A DNA stretch of 53,087 nucleotides, taken from assembly GCA_011524395.1 (NCBI GenBank), contig WTKN01000212.1:59325-112411 (forward strand). The letters run 5' to 3'. Positions within the stretch are counted from its first letter, which is position 1, and each line of letters starts with the position of its first letter. Shown here piece by piece: positions 17,477 to 26,185 of this stretch. Source of the stretch: Moorena sp. SS36440bin_2 (GTDB lineage: Bacteria > Cyanobacteriota > Cyanobacteriia > Cyanobacteriales > Coleofasciculaceae). The notes under the pieces were generated by a model, which ran no database searches, was not told the DNA's origin, and was given only the letters and a program-made list of their open reading frames with translations. A program made the translations under genes and the position numbers.

Positions 17477-19315
17477 CTATTGGGCTGGTTTTGGTAAAGT
17501 GATGATAAATTCACTATATGCTCCCACTTCAGTTTCCAGCTTCAAGCTTCCTCCATGCTGACCGACTATGATATCATGGGTCATTGATAATCCTAATCCT
17601 GTTCCTTCTCCAGTGGGTTTAGTGGTAAAGAAAGGATGGAAAATTTTATCTTTAATATCCGGTGGTATCCCTATACCATTGTCACTGATGCGGATTTCTA
17701 CCATCTGCTCCAGATTTTGGGTTTTGACCCGCAATGTCGGGGTAAAGGCTTCGTCCACCTGATCTGGATCTGACTGATAATATTGCTGTTTGGTTTGAAC
17801 CGCATAGCAACTGTTGTCAAGTAGGTTAATGAAGGCGCGGCTAAGATCATTTGATACTAGCTCTAATGGTTCAATAGAGTTATCGTAATCTGTGTCAATG
17901 GTAATATTGAAGCGATTGTCAGAGGCTCGCTTGCTGTGATACACCAACTGTACTGCTTCGGCTAAAAGTTCATTGAGGTTAGTCAGTTGATGTTGAGAAC
18001 TCTCGGTTCGTGCGTGCAGCATCATACTGCTAATAATGCTATCGGCTCTGTTCCCGTGCTTATTGATGGCTAGGGAATTTTCTTTGATGTCGGTTAAAAT
18101 CTCTTTGAGATAGTCTAGAGATTCTGGATCGAGATGTTCAGATTGGTTGTCAAGTTCTTCAATCGCTTCCTCCACCAGCTCAGCCGAACCTTCAGCATAG
18201 TTGTTAACAAAGTTGAGAGGATTTCTGAGCTCATGGGCAATACCTGCGGTTAACGCGCCGAGGGAGGCAAGTTTTTCTTGGACAACAATCTGCTGTTGAG
18301 CAGCTTTTAATTCGACAGTTCTTTGTTCTACTTTCTCTTCTAGGTTGTGGGAATAGTCTTCTAGTTGGGCATTGGCTTGCTGCAAATCCTGATTCAGTTG
18401 AGAGAGTTCCGCCAGTAATCGCTCCCGCTCGGCTTCGGCTCGTTTACGTTCCGTGATGTCTTGAAAGGCTGCGATCGCATAAGCCACATTTCCATCTTGA
18501 TCATAAATCGGTGTACCCCAAGCTTCTACAGGAATCATCTTGTCCCGTTGGCGTATTTCCATATCGTCAACTGCCACACTCTCCCCCTGCAACGCCCTCA
18601 AAATCGGATTCTGTGCTTTGGGGTAAAGTTGCTCAGTTCCAGCAAGATAAATCTGATAAGTGTCTTGTAAGTGTAACTTTGTAGCTGACTCTATGATGGC
18701 TCTGTCTGAAATCTTCTGTCCGGCTTTATTGATCAAATAAGGCTTACCCTTGGTATCAGTTACACATACTCCCACAGGCATAGCTTCTAAGAACTGCCTC
18801 AAGCGATTCTCATTTTCGTGAAGTTGGGAAATTAAATCAGCTTGTTCCCGGTTGGATTTTTCTAGCGCTTTATTCATTGTCTGAAGTTGAGCATTTTTTT
18901 CAGCTAGCGCTTTATCCTGAGAATAACTATACAATGCCTCTTTTACAGTGATTCTGAGGTCGTCAGCCTGCCAAGGCTTAGGGATATAACGATATAATTT
19001 AGCATAGTTAATCACATTTCCCACCGCTTCCAAATCAGCTTGCCCAGTCAACATAATTTTGAGGGTTTTGGGTGAAATAGTATGAATGCGCTTGAGTAAT
19101 TCATCCCCTTTAAGATTGGGCATGATGTAATCGGAAATAACCAGGGCAACTTCATAATCATCCTCTACTAATTCTTCGAATACTTCTAAAGCTTCTTCTC
19201 CACCTTGGGTCATTTCAATGAGATAGTTATCTCCCAAACTAGTTTCTAGCTCAATCTTCAGGCTATCTAGGATGGTTTGTTCGTCATCAACACAGATAAT
19301 GGCAGTTCGATTCAT
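17477..19315 (-). CDS. REC-PAS-histidine kinase (soluble)
   Basis: 612 residues and no membrane segment. It has an N-terminal receiver (1-125; acidic pair in 'CVDDE', phospho-acceptor Asp62 in SDYIMP, Lys113 in KPW), then a coiled coil (130-170), a PAS domain (171-290) ending in 'AAFQDITERKRAEAE', a long coiled coil (290-345), HisKA with His361 in GIAHELRNPLNFV, and HATPase_c with the N box 'LLDNSCYAV', DNGIGIPP and 'GTGLGLSM'. The REC-first arrangement with the KPW motif is common in cyanobacteria and makes the kinase controllable by an upstream phospho-donor. Its ATG overlaps the stop of the preceding receiver gene (ATGA), so the two are translationally coupled and probably act together. 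Confidence 0.9.
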   Translation of the reverse strand: MNRTAIICVDDEQTILDSLKIELETSLGDNYLIEMTQGGEEALEVFEELVEDDYEVALVISDYIMPNLKGDELLKRIHTISPKTLKIMLTGQADLEAVGNVINYAKLYRYIPKPWQADDLRITVKEALYSYSQDKALAEKNAQLQTMNKALEKSNREQADLISQLHENENRLRQFLEAMPVGVCVTDTKGKPYLINKAGQKISDRAIIESATKLHLQDTYQIYLAGTEQLYPKAQNPILRALQGESVAVDDMEIRQRDKMIPVEAWGTPIYDQDGNVAYAIAAFQDITERKRAEAERERLLAELSQLNQDLQQANAQLEDYSHNLEEKVEQRTVELKAAQQQIVVQEKLASLGALTAGIAHELRNPLNFVNNYAEGSAELVEEAIEELDNQSEHLDPESLDYLKEILTDIKENSLAINKHGNRADSIISSMMLHARTESSQHQLTNLNELLAEAVQLVYHSKRASDNRFNITIDTDYDNSIEPLELVSNDLSRAFINLLDNSCYAVQTKQQYYQSDPDQVDEAFTPTLRVKTQNLEQMVEIRISDNGIGIPPDIKDKIFHPFFTTKPTGEGTGLGLSMTHDIIVGQHGGSLKLETEVGAYSEFIITLPKPAQ

Positions 19316-19707
19316 AATTTTACTAAAGCAGACTTAATTGTTGAAATTAATTCCTTAGTATTCCACGGTTTATGTAAACATCGATATAGGTTAGCATATT
19401 GTTGCGCCCGTTCAACCGCTTCGTCATCAGCTTGTCCCGTTAGCATTACTTTAATAATAGCGGGATATTTGTTATGGACATTAATTAGAAATTGATCCCC
19501 TTTCATTCCTGGCATTAACCAATCGGATACAATAATCAGAATTTGCTCTCCATTGTCAGAAAGTTCATCAATGATTTCCAAGGCTTCATCAGCACTTTCA
19601 GCAAATTCATAGAGATACTGATCTTCAAAAGCTGCTTGAAGTTCCATCTCTAAGCTTTTCAAGATCGATATTTCATCATCAACACATAAAATTACGGCGT
19701 CAGACAT
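19312..19707 (-). CDS. Single-domain response regulator
   Basis: 131 residues consisting of a receiver domain only, with 'ILCVDDE', phospho-acceptor Asp in VSDWLMPGMKG and Lys in CLHKPW. It is most similar to the receiver of the kinase encoded immediately downstream (same 'LTGQAD..AV' and 'YANLYR..HKPW' features), so the two receivers are probably duplicates. The ATG at 19707 is chosen because GAGGAA lies 7 nt upstream; that GAGGAA overlaps an earlier ATG at 19722. The stop overlaps the kinase start by 4 bp. It has no output domain, so it likely passes phosphate to or from the partner kinase. Confidence 0.88.
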   Translation of the reverse strand: MSDAVILCVDDEISILKSLEMELQAAFEDQYLYEFAESADEALEIIDELSDNGEQILIIVSDWLMPGMKGDQFLINVHNKYPAIIKVMLTGQADDEAVERAQQYANLYRCLHKPWNTKELISTIKSALVKL

Positions 19708-19869
19708 GACTAGTTTCCTCATTTAATTCATACCAATTCTGGCTCATTACGGCTACACATCAATTTCATCTGGCCATCTCCCCATTTCTCCATCTAAATC
19801 TGTAGTTTTACTTTGACAAATTGGTATCAATAGGCAGGGAGACGGTCGAGATGGGTTGAGTAAGCAAGG

Positions 19870-20116
19870 TCGCGTTGGCTAGCCAACGCCCTTCGGGCTA
19901 ATCGCCTTTGGCGCGCTCTTCAGAGCGATCGCGCTTATCAACGCCCTTCGGGCTAATCGCATAAGTAATCTTACGGTCTTAATCGCATAAGCGCGGAAGC
20001 GTTTCGCTAAAGGCCACGCTTTGCGTTCGCGTAGCGGAGGCCTTTGGCAACAACACTTCCGGAGGGTAGGGTAGCCCTTCGGGCTAATCGCCTTTGGCGC
20101 GCTCTTCAGAGCGATC
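19870..20116. repeat. Cluster of palindromic dispersed repeats
   Basis: A 43-nt unit beginning GCCCTTCGGGCTAATCGCC and ending GAGCGATC occurs at 19888-19930 and, identical, at 20074-20116. A partial third copy starts at about 19942. Sub-palindromes include GCCCTTCGGGC, GCGCTCTTCAGAGCGC-like and GCGCTTAT...ATAAGCGC. Between the copies lies a GCGTTCGCGTAGCGGAGGCC stretch. It is GC-rich against an AT-rich background and lacks coding signs. It looks like REP-like/interspersed elements of large cyanobacterial genomes, inserted into a kinase relic. Confidence 0.8.
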
Positions 20117-20222
20117 AAAGATCACAAGTTTCTGCTCAGCCTCATAAACCCCTTGATAAACTAGGGTTCTAATGCCCTTAGTAAATTCCCTGAGTGAGCC
20201 GATAGTCTGGGAGTGTAATCAT
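20103..20222 (-). pseudogene. N-terminal relic of a Ser/Thr-kinase gene
   Basis: From the ATG at 20222 the minus strand reads MITLPDYRLTQGIY and a stop; shifting frame restores TLVYQGVYEAEQKLVIFDR. This is the expected N-lobe start of cyanobacterial Ser/Thr-kinase/histidine-kinase hybrids, recalled as 'PGY.I.e.IY.G.RTLVYRG' followed by 'p.ViK'. The relic is cut off by the repeat cluster at 20116. A promoter-like block lies about 120 nt upstream. Confidence 0.6.
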
Positions 20223-20341
20223 TCTTGGTTACTATGGATGATTTAATGACATGGACTGCAACTAGCCAGAGTTTTGACACTCCCCGCTCTTGCCTAGACT
20301 GGGTTTTATTGCCTCAGACAATTGTTTATCAAGTAGCTACA

Positions 20342-20384
20342 CTTATAAAGTTCCCCAGCAATCCTGTCCAAATAACAGTTTCAG
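20342..20384 (-). promoter_or_regulatory. Shared 43-nt promoter block, copy 1
   Basis: On the minus strand TTGGAC and TATAAG are separated by 18 nt, with CTGAAACTGTTATT upstream of the -35. The block aligns without gaps with those at 29957, 32659 and 38164. It points toward the Ser/Thr-kinase relic and, beyond it, the response regulator/kinase pair at 19707-17477. Confidence 0.6.
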
Positions 20385-20394
20385 CTTGATCATC

Positions 20395-21885
20395 TCAATT
20401 TACCTCCTCAGCCACAGTCGATGGCTGATGAATTGGTAGGGAAACTGTAAAGGTAGTTTCACCGGGTACGGAATCCACCTCCATGTGTCCGTGATGTTTC
20501 TCTACAATTTTCCTAACAATATCTAATCCCAAACCACTGCCTTCTCCAGCCGGTTTCGTGGTAAAGAACGGCTGAAATATTTTCGGCTGAATTTCAGGAG
20601 GAATCCCCTTGCCAGTGTCAGTAATGCTGACCTTGATTTGCTCATCTTGCTGCCTGACGTTAATGGTTAAAGTCCCCTTGTTCTCCATAGCTTGCAGGGC
20701 ATTGTGAATTAGATTCGTCCAGACTTGATTGAGTTCATCAGGATAGCACCCGATAACTGGCAAATAATCGTCATAGTTTCTGTTGATATCTACGCCATGT
20801 TTGAGTTGGTTATGATAAAGAGTCAAAACCGTGTCAATGCCGTCAGTAATCTGTGCATCTACCTTTTCCCCACTAGAGTCATAACGAGCATAAGTTTTCA
20901 AGGCAAACACCACTTTTGTAGCTCGTTCCACGGCAGTGGTAATGTTGCGAGTACTCGTATAGAGGTTAGCTAATTGATAGGCAGTGCTTAAAATCATTTC
21001 GTTGTCTGGGTCTTTCAGGAGAGGCAAAAACTCTTCGAACTCCTCATAAACCCCAATTCCCGCCAATAAATTGGCTAGCTTCACTGCTTTATCAATAGCG
21101 TAGGATTCCAGTTGGGTTCTCAACCTTCGTTTGAGTTGACGTTGCTCTCGGGTAGATAGAGGAGTAGTCTGTCGGCTGGAGTATTGGAGTAAGGCCAACA
21201 CATCCGACTGACGTTCTGGCGAGAGTCCTTGAAAAAATGAGGGTAATTCGTGGAGGTGGTCGTTGAAGAAGTTAGACAGATTGCCCACACAGGAGCGAAT
21301 TGCTCCGAGGGGAGTATTGATTTCGTGAGCGATTCCTGCAACCAGTTGTCCAAGAGCAGCCAGTTTTTCTTGGGCGATTATCTGGCTTTGGGCAGCTTCG
21401 AGCTGTTCTAGTGTGTTTTCCCACTTTGCTTCTGCTGCCCTTCGCTGTTCAATTTCCTCTTTAAGAAGGCCATTTTGCTCCTTGAGGGCCTTTGCCTGAC
21501 ATTGCAGTTGCAAATGGGTTCTAACTCTGGCTAAGACTTCCTCTGACTGAATCGGTTTGGTCAGATAGTCCACTGCTCCGAGAGAAAAACCCTTGACCTT
21601 GTTCACGGTCTCGCTCAGGGCTGTCATAAAAATCACAGGAATTTCACGGGTTAAGGGATTTTCCTTCAGCCGATGGCACGTTTCAAAACCATCAATTCCT
21701 GGCATCATTACATCTAAAACAATCAAATCTGGCGGTTTATAGTCAACCTGTTCAATGGCGCTTTCGCCATCAGTGGCGACTGCAACTTTGAAACCAGCAC
21801 TGATCAATGTAGTGGATAGTACTTCTAAATTGGTGGCGATATCATCTACAATTAATATTAGTTGTTCATCCTGGCCATCGTTCAT
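20395..21885 (-). CDS. REC-histidine kinase with inserted helical segment
   Basis: 496 residues, soluble. It has a receiver (1-125; 'LIVDD', Asp58 in VLDVMMPGIDG, Lys110 in YLTKPI), then a coiled coil (130-175), an H box with His187 in GIAHEINTPLGAI, and C-terminal HATPase_c (N box 'IHNALQAM', DTGKGIPPEI, 'GSGLGLDI'). About 150 residues separate His187 from the ATPase domain. They include a Gln/Arg-rich helical insert (about 200-310) not found in ordinary HisKA dimerisation domains. The linker ends in 'VVFALKTYARYD', as in HATPase-proximal regions of related cyanobacterial kinases. A weak AAGGTG ribosome site precedes the ATG. No partner gene is adjacent on this strand within 300 bp. Confidence 0.88.
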   Translation of the reverse strand: MNDGQDEQLILIVDDIATNLEVLSTTLISAGFKVAVATDGESAIEQVDYKPPDLIVLDVMMPGIDGFETCHRLKENPLTREIPVIFMTALSETVNKVKGFSLGAVDYLTKPIQSEEVLARVRTHLQLQCQAKALKEQNGLLKEEIEQRRAAEAKWENTLEQLEAAQSQIIAQEKLAALGQLVAGIAHEINTPLGAIRSCVGNLSNFFNDHLHELPSFFQGLSPERQSDVLALLQYSSRQTTPLSTREQRQLKRRLRTQLESYAIDKAVKLANLLAGIGVYEEFEEFLPLLKDPDNEMILSTAYQLANLYTSTRNITTAVERATKVVFALKTYARYDSSGEKVDAQITDGIDTVLTLYHNQLKHGVDINRNYDDYLPVIGCYPDELNQVWTNLIHNALQAMENKGTLTINVRQQDEQIKVSITDTGKGIPPEIQPKIFQPFFTTKPAGEGSGLGLDIVRKIVEKHHGHMEVDSVPGETTFTVSLPIHQPSTVAEEVN

Positions 21886-22194
21886 TGTTACACCTTTTTA
21901 TAGAGTGGTAAAAGTAATTCACCAATTAATAAATCCTTGCTAAACGATCTTGATAACTCCTAATATACCTAACCATAAAGCTATCAGTATTAAGTCGTAA
22001 TAATTAAGCCGTAAAAATAGGATTTTATTAATGTTAATCCCATTAAACCCTAAAACTTAGCTTTCATTATCAATGAGCATTTGCTTAGCCTAAAACTAGG
22101 CTATTGGCTGATCCCTAGCAAGGGTGGCATGGGCGTAGGGCGTTAGCTGGCACATCAAGTAGCACCATCTGTAGCGCATAGGCTTACCTCTTAA
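21886..22194. other. Spacer between two kinase genes
   Basis: This 309-bp AT-rich spacer lies between the stop of the 22195 kinase and the start of the 20395 kinase. I see no gene, no strong hairpin and no copy of the shared promoter block. A weak promoter for the downstream kinase is presumably here. Confidence 0.4.
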
Positions 22195-25100
22195 CTAATT
22201 ACGTTCCAGGTATTGTTTGATGAAATCTTTGATTTTTTTAACCTGAAAGCCTTGAGCGAATTGGTGGATATGTTGGACAAAAATAGCCAATTTTTCATCA
22301 GATTTTTCCAGATTATCGACTTGTTCTAAAATTTCGCTGATTAAGCCTGTTCTGGCCAAATCATAGAGCTCAGCAAGTTTTTCAGCTGGGGGAGGGATAA
22401 TCTCTGTAGTTTGACATGAGATGTTTTCAGCCATCATCTTTTCTCCTTGTTCTTTTCCTTCATACACCCATTCCAGTCTCAGATGCATCCGTAATATCTC
22501 GAATAGTCTTTCTAAATCTACTGGCTTGGGGAGAAACTCGTCCGCCCCAGACTCAATACTCTTGTGTTGGTGAGTATCAAATACACTGGCTGAGCAAGCA
22601 ATCACCACTACTGACTGTAATTGGGGGGATTCTCGCACCTGTCGGATCAATTCCCAACCATCCATCCCTGGCATCACCAAGTTGGTAATAATTAGGTCAG
22701 GCTGACACTGAGCTTTCTCCAAACCCTCTTGACCGTTGCTTGCCTCCACCAGTTCAAACCCAAGAGGGGCAAGCAGATTAACCAAAAGCATGCGATTTTT
22801 CCAGTTATGATCCACCACCAGGATTTTCCGTCTCTTGCCTTTAAAGCCAATGATCGCTGTTTGAGAAGCCATGGGGGCATCTAAGTTTTCTGTGGCTTGT
22901 GGCAACTCCAAATCAAACCAAAACACACTGCCAATTCCGGGCTGGCTCCTTACTTCTAAGGTAGAGTTCATCATGGACAGGAGTTCCTGAGTAATCGCTA
23001 ATCCCAATCCTGTCCCTTCTGCTTTGCGAAAGGAATTTCCTACTTGTTCAAAGGGCAAAAAAATCGTTTCTAATTGCTCTGGGGTTATACCAATCCCAGT
23101 ATCTTCTACTTGAAACCGGATTTTTGTCCTTTTTTCTTTGTTAAGCTCCCTTGTGAAGGAGGGTGATGGGGGGTTCTGCTTTTGCGTAGATTCAAGGACA
23201 CTCACTTTCAAGGTTACTTCCCCAGAGTCGGTAAACTTGATGGCATTACTTAGGAGATTCATCAGTACTTGTCGTAGGCGTTTCTCATCCCCATAGATGC
23301 CATTGGGGAGTTGAGAAAGGGGTTGGTAAGTAAATACAATGTCCTTCTCATAAGCGCGGATACAGCAGATGTCAACTAAGTTTTCTAGAAAGGAGGAAAA
23401 ATGAAAATTGCTAGGAACGAGTTCCATTTTCCTGGCTTCAATTTTGGAGAGATCCAGAATGTCGTTAATCAGGGTTAACAAGTGTGAACCACACTGATCA
23501 ATGATGTGGACGCCTTTGAGTTCCTCAGAGGTCATGGTTTTGGACTTTTTGAGGATTTGGGTGTAGCCGAGGATACCATTAAGGGGGGTTCTTAGTTCGT
23601 GGCTCATGTTAGCCAGGAATTCGCTTTTGGCAGAATTGGCGACTTCCGCAGCATCTTTAGCATGTTGCAGTGCAGCTTCCGCTTGGTTGCGAGCAGTGAC
23701 ATCAACCATAACCGCTAGAGAGCGAACCACCTGACCTAACTCATCTTGTTCAGCAATAGCGGAAAGAAGCACGTCAATGATTTCTCCATTCTTGCAGATC
23801 ACCTGATAGGGAACATCCAAGGAAATTCCTGTCTGAAAATATTGAGGTAGAACTACCCCTTGGGCGTACTGGCGTGATTCTTCTGTTAAAAAATCCGTCG
23901 ATGGTCTTCCAATCACTTCTTTACGATCGTAGCCTAGCTTCTTTTGCCAGTAGTTACTGACACTGAGCAATTTGCCATTGCTATCAATCGAATGCAGCAT
24001 AACTGGTGTATTTTCATAGAGCGTGCGAAAGCGTTCTCTGCTCAGTCGCAATTCCTCCTCGGCCTGTTTGCGATCGCTAATATCTTTATGGGTTCCTACC
24101 ATTCGTTTCGGGTTGCCCTTGTCATCATGAGCCACGACTTTACCGTAAATGGCAATCCATTTCCATTGACCGGATTTAGTTCGTACTCTATGGTCACAGG
24201 CCAAGAGAACCGAACTGTTCTTTAGACAAGCATTCAGCAACGACTTTACCAAGGGTTTATCCTCTGGATGTATCAGCTTTTTCCAACTGCTGAGGTATCC
24301 TGGTAGCTCATCCAAATCATAGCCCAGCATTTCTAACCACCGGGGACTGTAATAAACCTCTCCAGTCGTGATGTTCCAGTCCCAGAGTCCATGACCGGAT
24401 CCTTCTAAGGCTAGCTGCAAGCGTTCCTGACTCAGTCCCAGTTCCTGTTCTGCTTGCTGATGGTCTACCTTAGCCCGTGCTAGTAAACCAGAACCAATAC
24501 CAATTAGCAGCACTAAACTACCATAAAGCAGCCCTAGGGGCTTCCAGGAATCACGAGAGCGTTCATTTATGACCTTAGGGGAAATGTAGGTGACAATTTT
24601 CCAGGTATCGGAGTTAGCATCGATCCTAGTGAGATCAGAAAAAAGCTTTTGTAGAGGAGTTTTACCTGTTTGCATCTCGTGCCAAGGATGAACAGTGATA
24701 AAGGTAAACTTACCGTTGGCAGTTTCAAATTGCCCGTGATCAGCCTTATAAATCCGTTGCCATGCTTTTGGAAACGCCTTGGCAAAGGTACGGTCTTTGC
24801 GGTTAGGATACATAAATCCCCATTCATCCTCTGGGTTGGTTCCCTTCAGCCAAAATCCCTCACTATTCAACAGCATCATTTCTCCTAATGACGTGTTATT
24901 TTCGGGTTCCAAACTATTGATGAAATGTTTAGGAAAATAGTTAATCATGACGATGCCCCGTTTCTGACCATAACTGTCAAACACAGGGCTACCAACGCGA
25001 ATCACTGGCTTCAGGGGGTGTTCAATTTTTCCATTTTCGACATTCAGGTCTAGGGGAGAGACAAACATTTCTCCCTTTGGCAAAGCTAAGGTTTTTTTAA

Positions 25101-25566
25101 ACCAGTAACGATTGGCCTTGACTTGCAGTTCTTCCTCAGGCACAATAACCGGCTGACCCTGGTTAAAGTTTACTGTAACAATTTCTTTACCAGTTGTATC
25201 CAGAAAGCGAATTTGGTCATAAAGCCTTTTCTCTCGAACCAGGATGAGATATTCTTTAATAAGAGCCATGCGCCACCTTTCAGTTTCTTGGGGAGCATCA
25301 CTGGTGCTATCTAACATTGTCCGTAACTCATTTTGATTGGCTAGGAATCTCAAGTCTGATAAAATGACATGGAAATCACTAGTTGCTCGTTGAGCTGCCA
25401 TCTCAACATTACGGATTTCATTAAGGTTGACTTCTGTTGTATCAACCTTAACCTCGGTGCGATGCATGAGCACTAGAAAACTTCCTATCCCTATCGTTAA
25501 AGGTATAAAAATAGCTAAAAAGTAGTTTAATTCGGCTATAGGGCTAATTTTTTTGATAGTTTTCAT
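22195..25566 (-). CDS. Membrane hybrid histidine kinase: dCache-PAS-PAS-HisKA-HATPase-degenerate REC-tail
   Basis: 1123 residues. Membrane helix 1 is at 15-34; a large periplasmic dCache-like sensor is at 40-340; helix 2 is at 343-363. Two PAS domains follow (about 377-503 with PAC end 'GTHKDISDRKQAEEE', and 504-630). HisKA has His656 in [11 protein letters not shown], HATPase_c has DTGIGITPEQ and 'GTGLGLAI', and a receiver-like domain lies at about 925-1040. The receiver is degenerate: the phospho-acceptor Asp is Asn (IITNLVMPGMDG) and the acidic pair is reduced (VVDHNWKNR against VVDDKQENR in its paralogues). It ends with the ~65-residue tail common to the island's kinases. The periplasmic ligand is unknown; dCache domains usually bind small molecules such as amino acids or carboxylates. 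Confidence 0.9.
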   Translation of the reverse strand: MKTIKKISPIAELNYFLAIFIPLTIGIGSFLVLMHRTEVKVDTTEVNLNEIRNVEMAAQRATSDFHVILSDLRFLANQNELRTMLDSTSDAPQETERWRMALIKEYLILVREKRLYDQIRFLDTTGKEIVTVNFNQGQPVIVPEEELQVKANRYWFKKTLALPKGEMFVSPLDLNVENGKIEHPLKPVIRVGSPVFDSYGQKRGIVMINYFPKHFINSLEPENNTSLGEMMLLNSEGFWLKGTNPEDEWGFMYPNRKDRTFAKAFPKAWQRIYKADHGQFETANGKFTFITVHPWHEMQTGKTPLQKLFSDLTRIDANSDTWKIVTYISPKVINERSRDSWKPLGLLYGSLVLLIGIGSGLLARAKVDHQQAEQELGLSQERLQLALEGSGHGLWDWNITTGEVYYSPRWLEMLGYDLDELPGYLSSWKKLIHPEDKPLVKSLLNACLKNSSVLLACDHRVRTKSGQWKWIAIYGKVVAHDDKGNPKRMVGTHKDISDRKQAEEELRLSRERFRTLYENTPVMLHSIDSNGKLLSVSNYWQKKLGYDRKEVIGRPSTDFLTEESRQYAQGVVLPQYFQTGISLDVPYQVICKNGEIIDVLLSAIAEQDELGQVVRSLAVMVDVTARNQAEAALQHAKDAAEVANSAKSEFLANMSHELRTPLNGILGYTQILKKSKTMTSEELKGVHIIDQCGSHLLTLINDILDLSKIEARKMELVPSNFHFSSFLENLVDICCIRAYEKDIVFTYQPLSQLPNGIYGDEKRLRQVLMNLLSNAIKFTDSGEVTLKVSVLESTQKQNPPSPSFTRELNKEKRTKIRFQVEDTGIGITPEQLETIFLPFEQVGNSFRKAEGTGLGLAITQELLSMMNSTLEVRSQPGIGSVFWFDLELPQATENLDAPMASQTAIIGFKGKRRKILVVDHNWKNRMLLVNLLAPLGFELVEASNGQEGLEKAQCQPDLIITNLVMPGMDGWELIRQVRESPQLQSVVVIACSASVFDTHQHKSIESGADEFLPKPVDLERLFEILRMHLRLEWVYEGKEQGEKMMAENISCQTTEIIPPPAEKLAELYDLARTGLISEILEQVDNLEKSDEKLAIFVQHIHQFAQGFQVKKIKDFIKQYLERN

Positions 25567-25875
25567 TGCTCCGATTAACTAGTTTATTTTTCGCTAGTTT
25601 TACAAAAGTATTCTGTTCACTCTTCCCCTTTAATTGTTCCCTTTAATTACAAAAAAAACTTTAGTATCTTTTTTTTATTCAGATAATATTCAAGCACCTA
25701 CACAGAATTAATTTCCTACTGCCAATCTCTGTAACCCTTAGTATGAAAGGCTTTGAGTATTTTAAAATGTGTAATTAATTTTGTGCACCTGCTTCAGTAC
25801 TTCTGCAGCAACTATATACCTGTAGCATTAGTTATGAATCAATCCTATAGCAAAGGGAACAGGAAGCAGGGAGTA

Positions 25876-25926
25876 GCGATTCAGAGGTGCGACCCGTGGC
25901 GAATTTAATTACGGATCAAGCGCACC
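25876..25926 (+). repeat. Dispersed repeat, copy A
   Basis: The core AGGTGCGACCCGTGGCGAAT, followed by TTAATTACGGATCAAG, recurs in the opposite orientation at 43413-43461 with about two mismatches in the core. It is untranslated and GC-richer than its surroundings. Confidence 0.8.
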
Positions 25927-25930
25927 TAAG

Positions 25931-25993
25931 CGGTCTTGGGGAGGCAGCGCCGACCTGCGAGGGTTCCCCCCATGAGCGACTGCATCAAGACGG
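25931..25993 (+). repeat. GC-rich imperfect palindrome
   Basis: CGGTCTTGGGG at 25931 can pair with CCCC followed by CATCAAGACGG near 25976-25993, with interruptions, forming a branched hairpin. It directly follows dispersed repeat A and may be part of the same mobile repeat. Confidence 0.55.
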
Positions 25994-26185
25994 GACTAGG
26001 GAACAAAAATTATCAAAATTACTACACATATTGCTATACACAATATAGAGTTTTATGCCTGGTTTTATTGTTTTTTTTATCAATGAATTTATTTTATAGC
26101 TATTTATAGCATAATGAGTTACACAGGATTTTTTCGCTATTCCCTACTCCCTCTTCCCTACTCCCTAATTTCTTTGCTATAATAA

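Larger units (their letters stand above)
25567..26185. other. Spacer with dispersed palindromic repeats
   Basis: This 619-bp spacer contains two dispersed repeats (25876-25926 and 25931-25993) within AT-rich DNA, and a CTCCCTA-type heptad patch near 26144-26166 just past the stop of the next kinase. No gene is seen. Confidence 0.5.
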
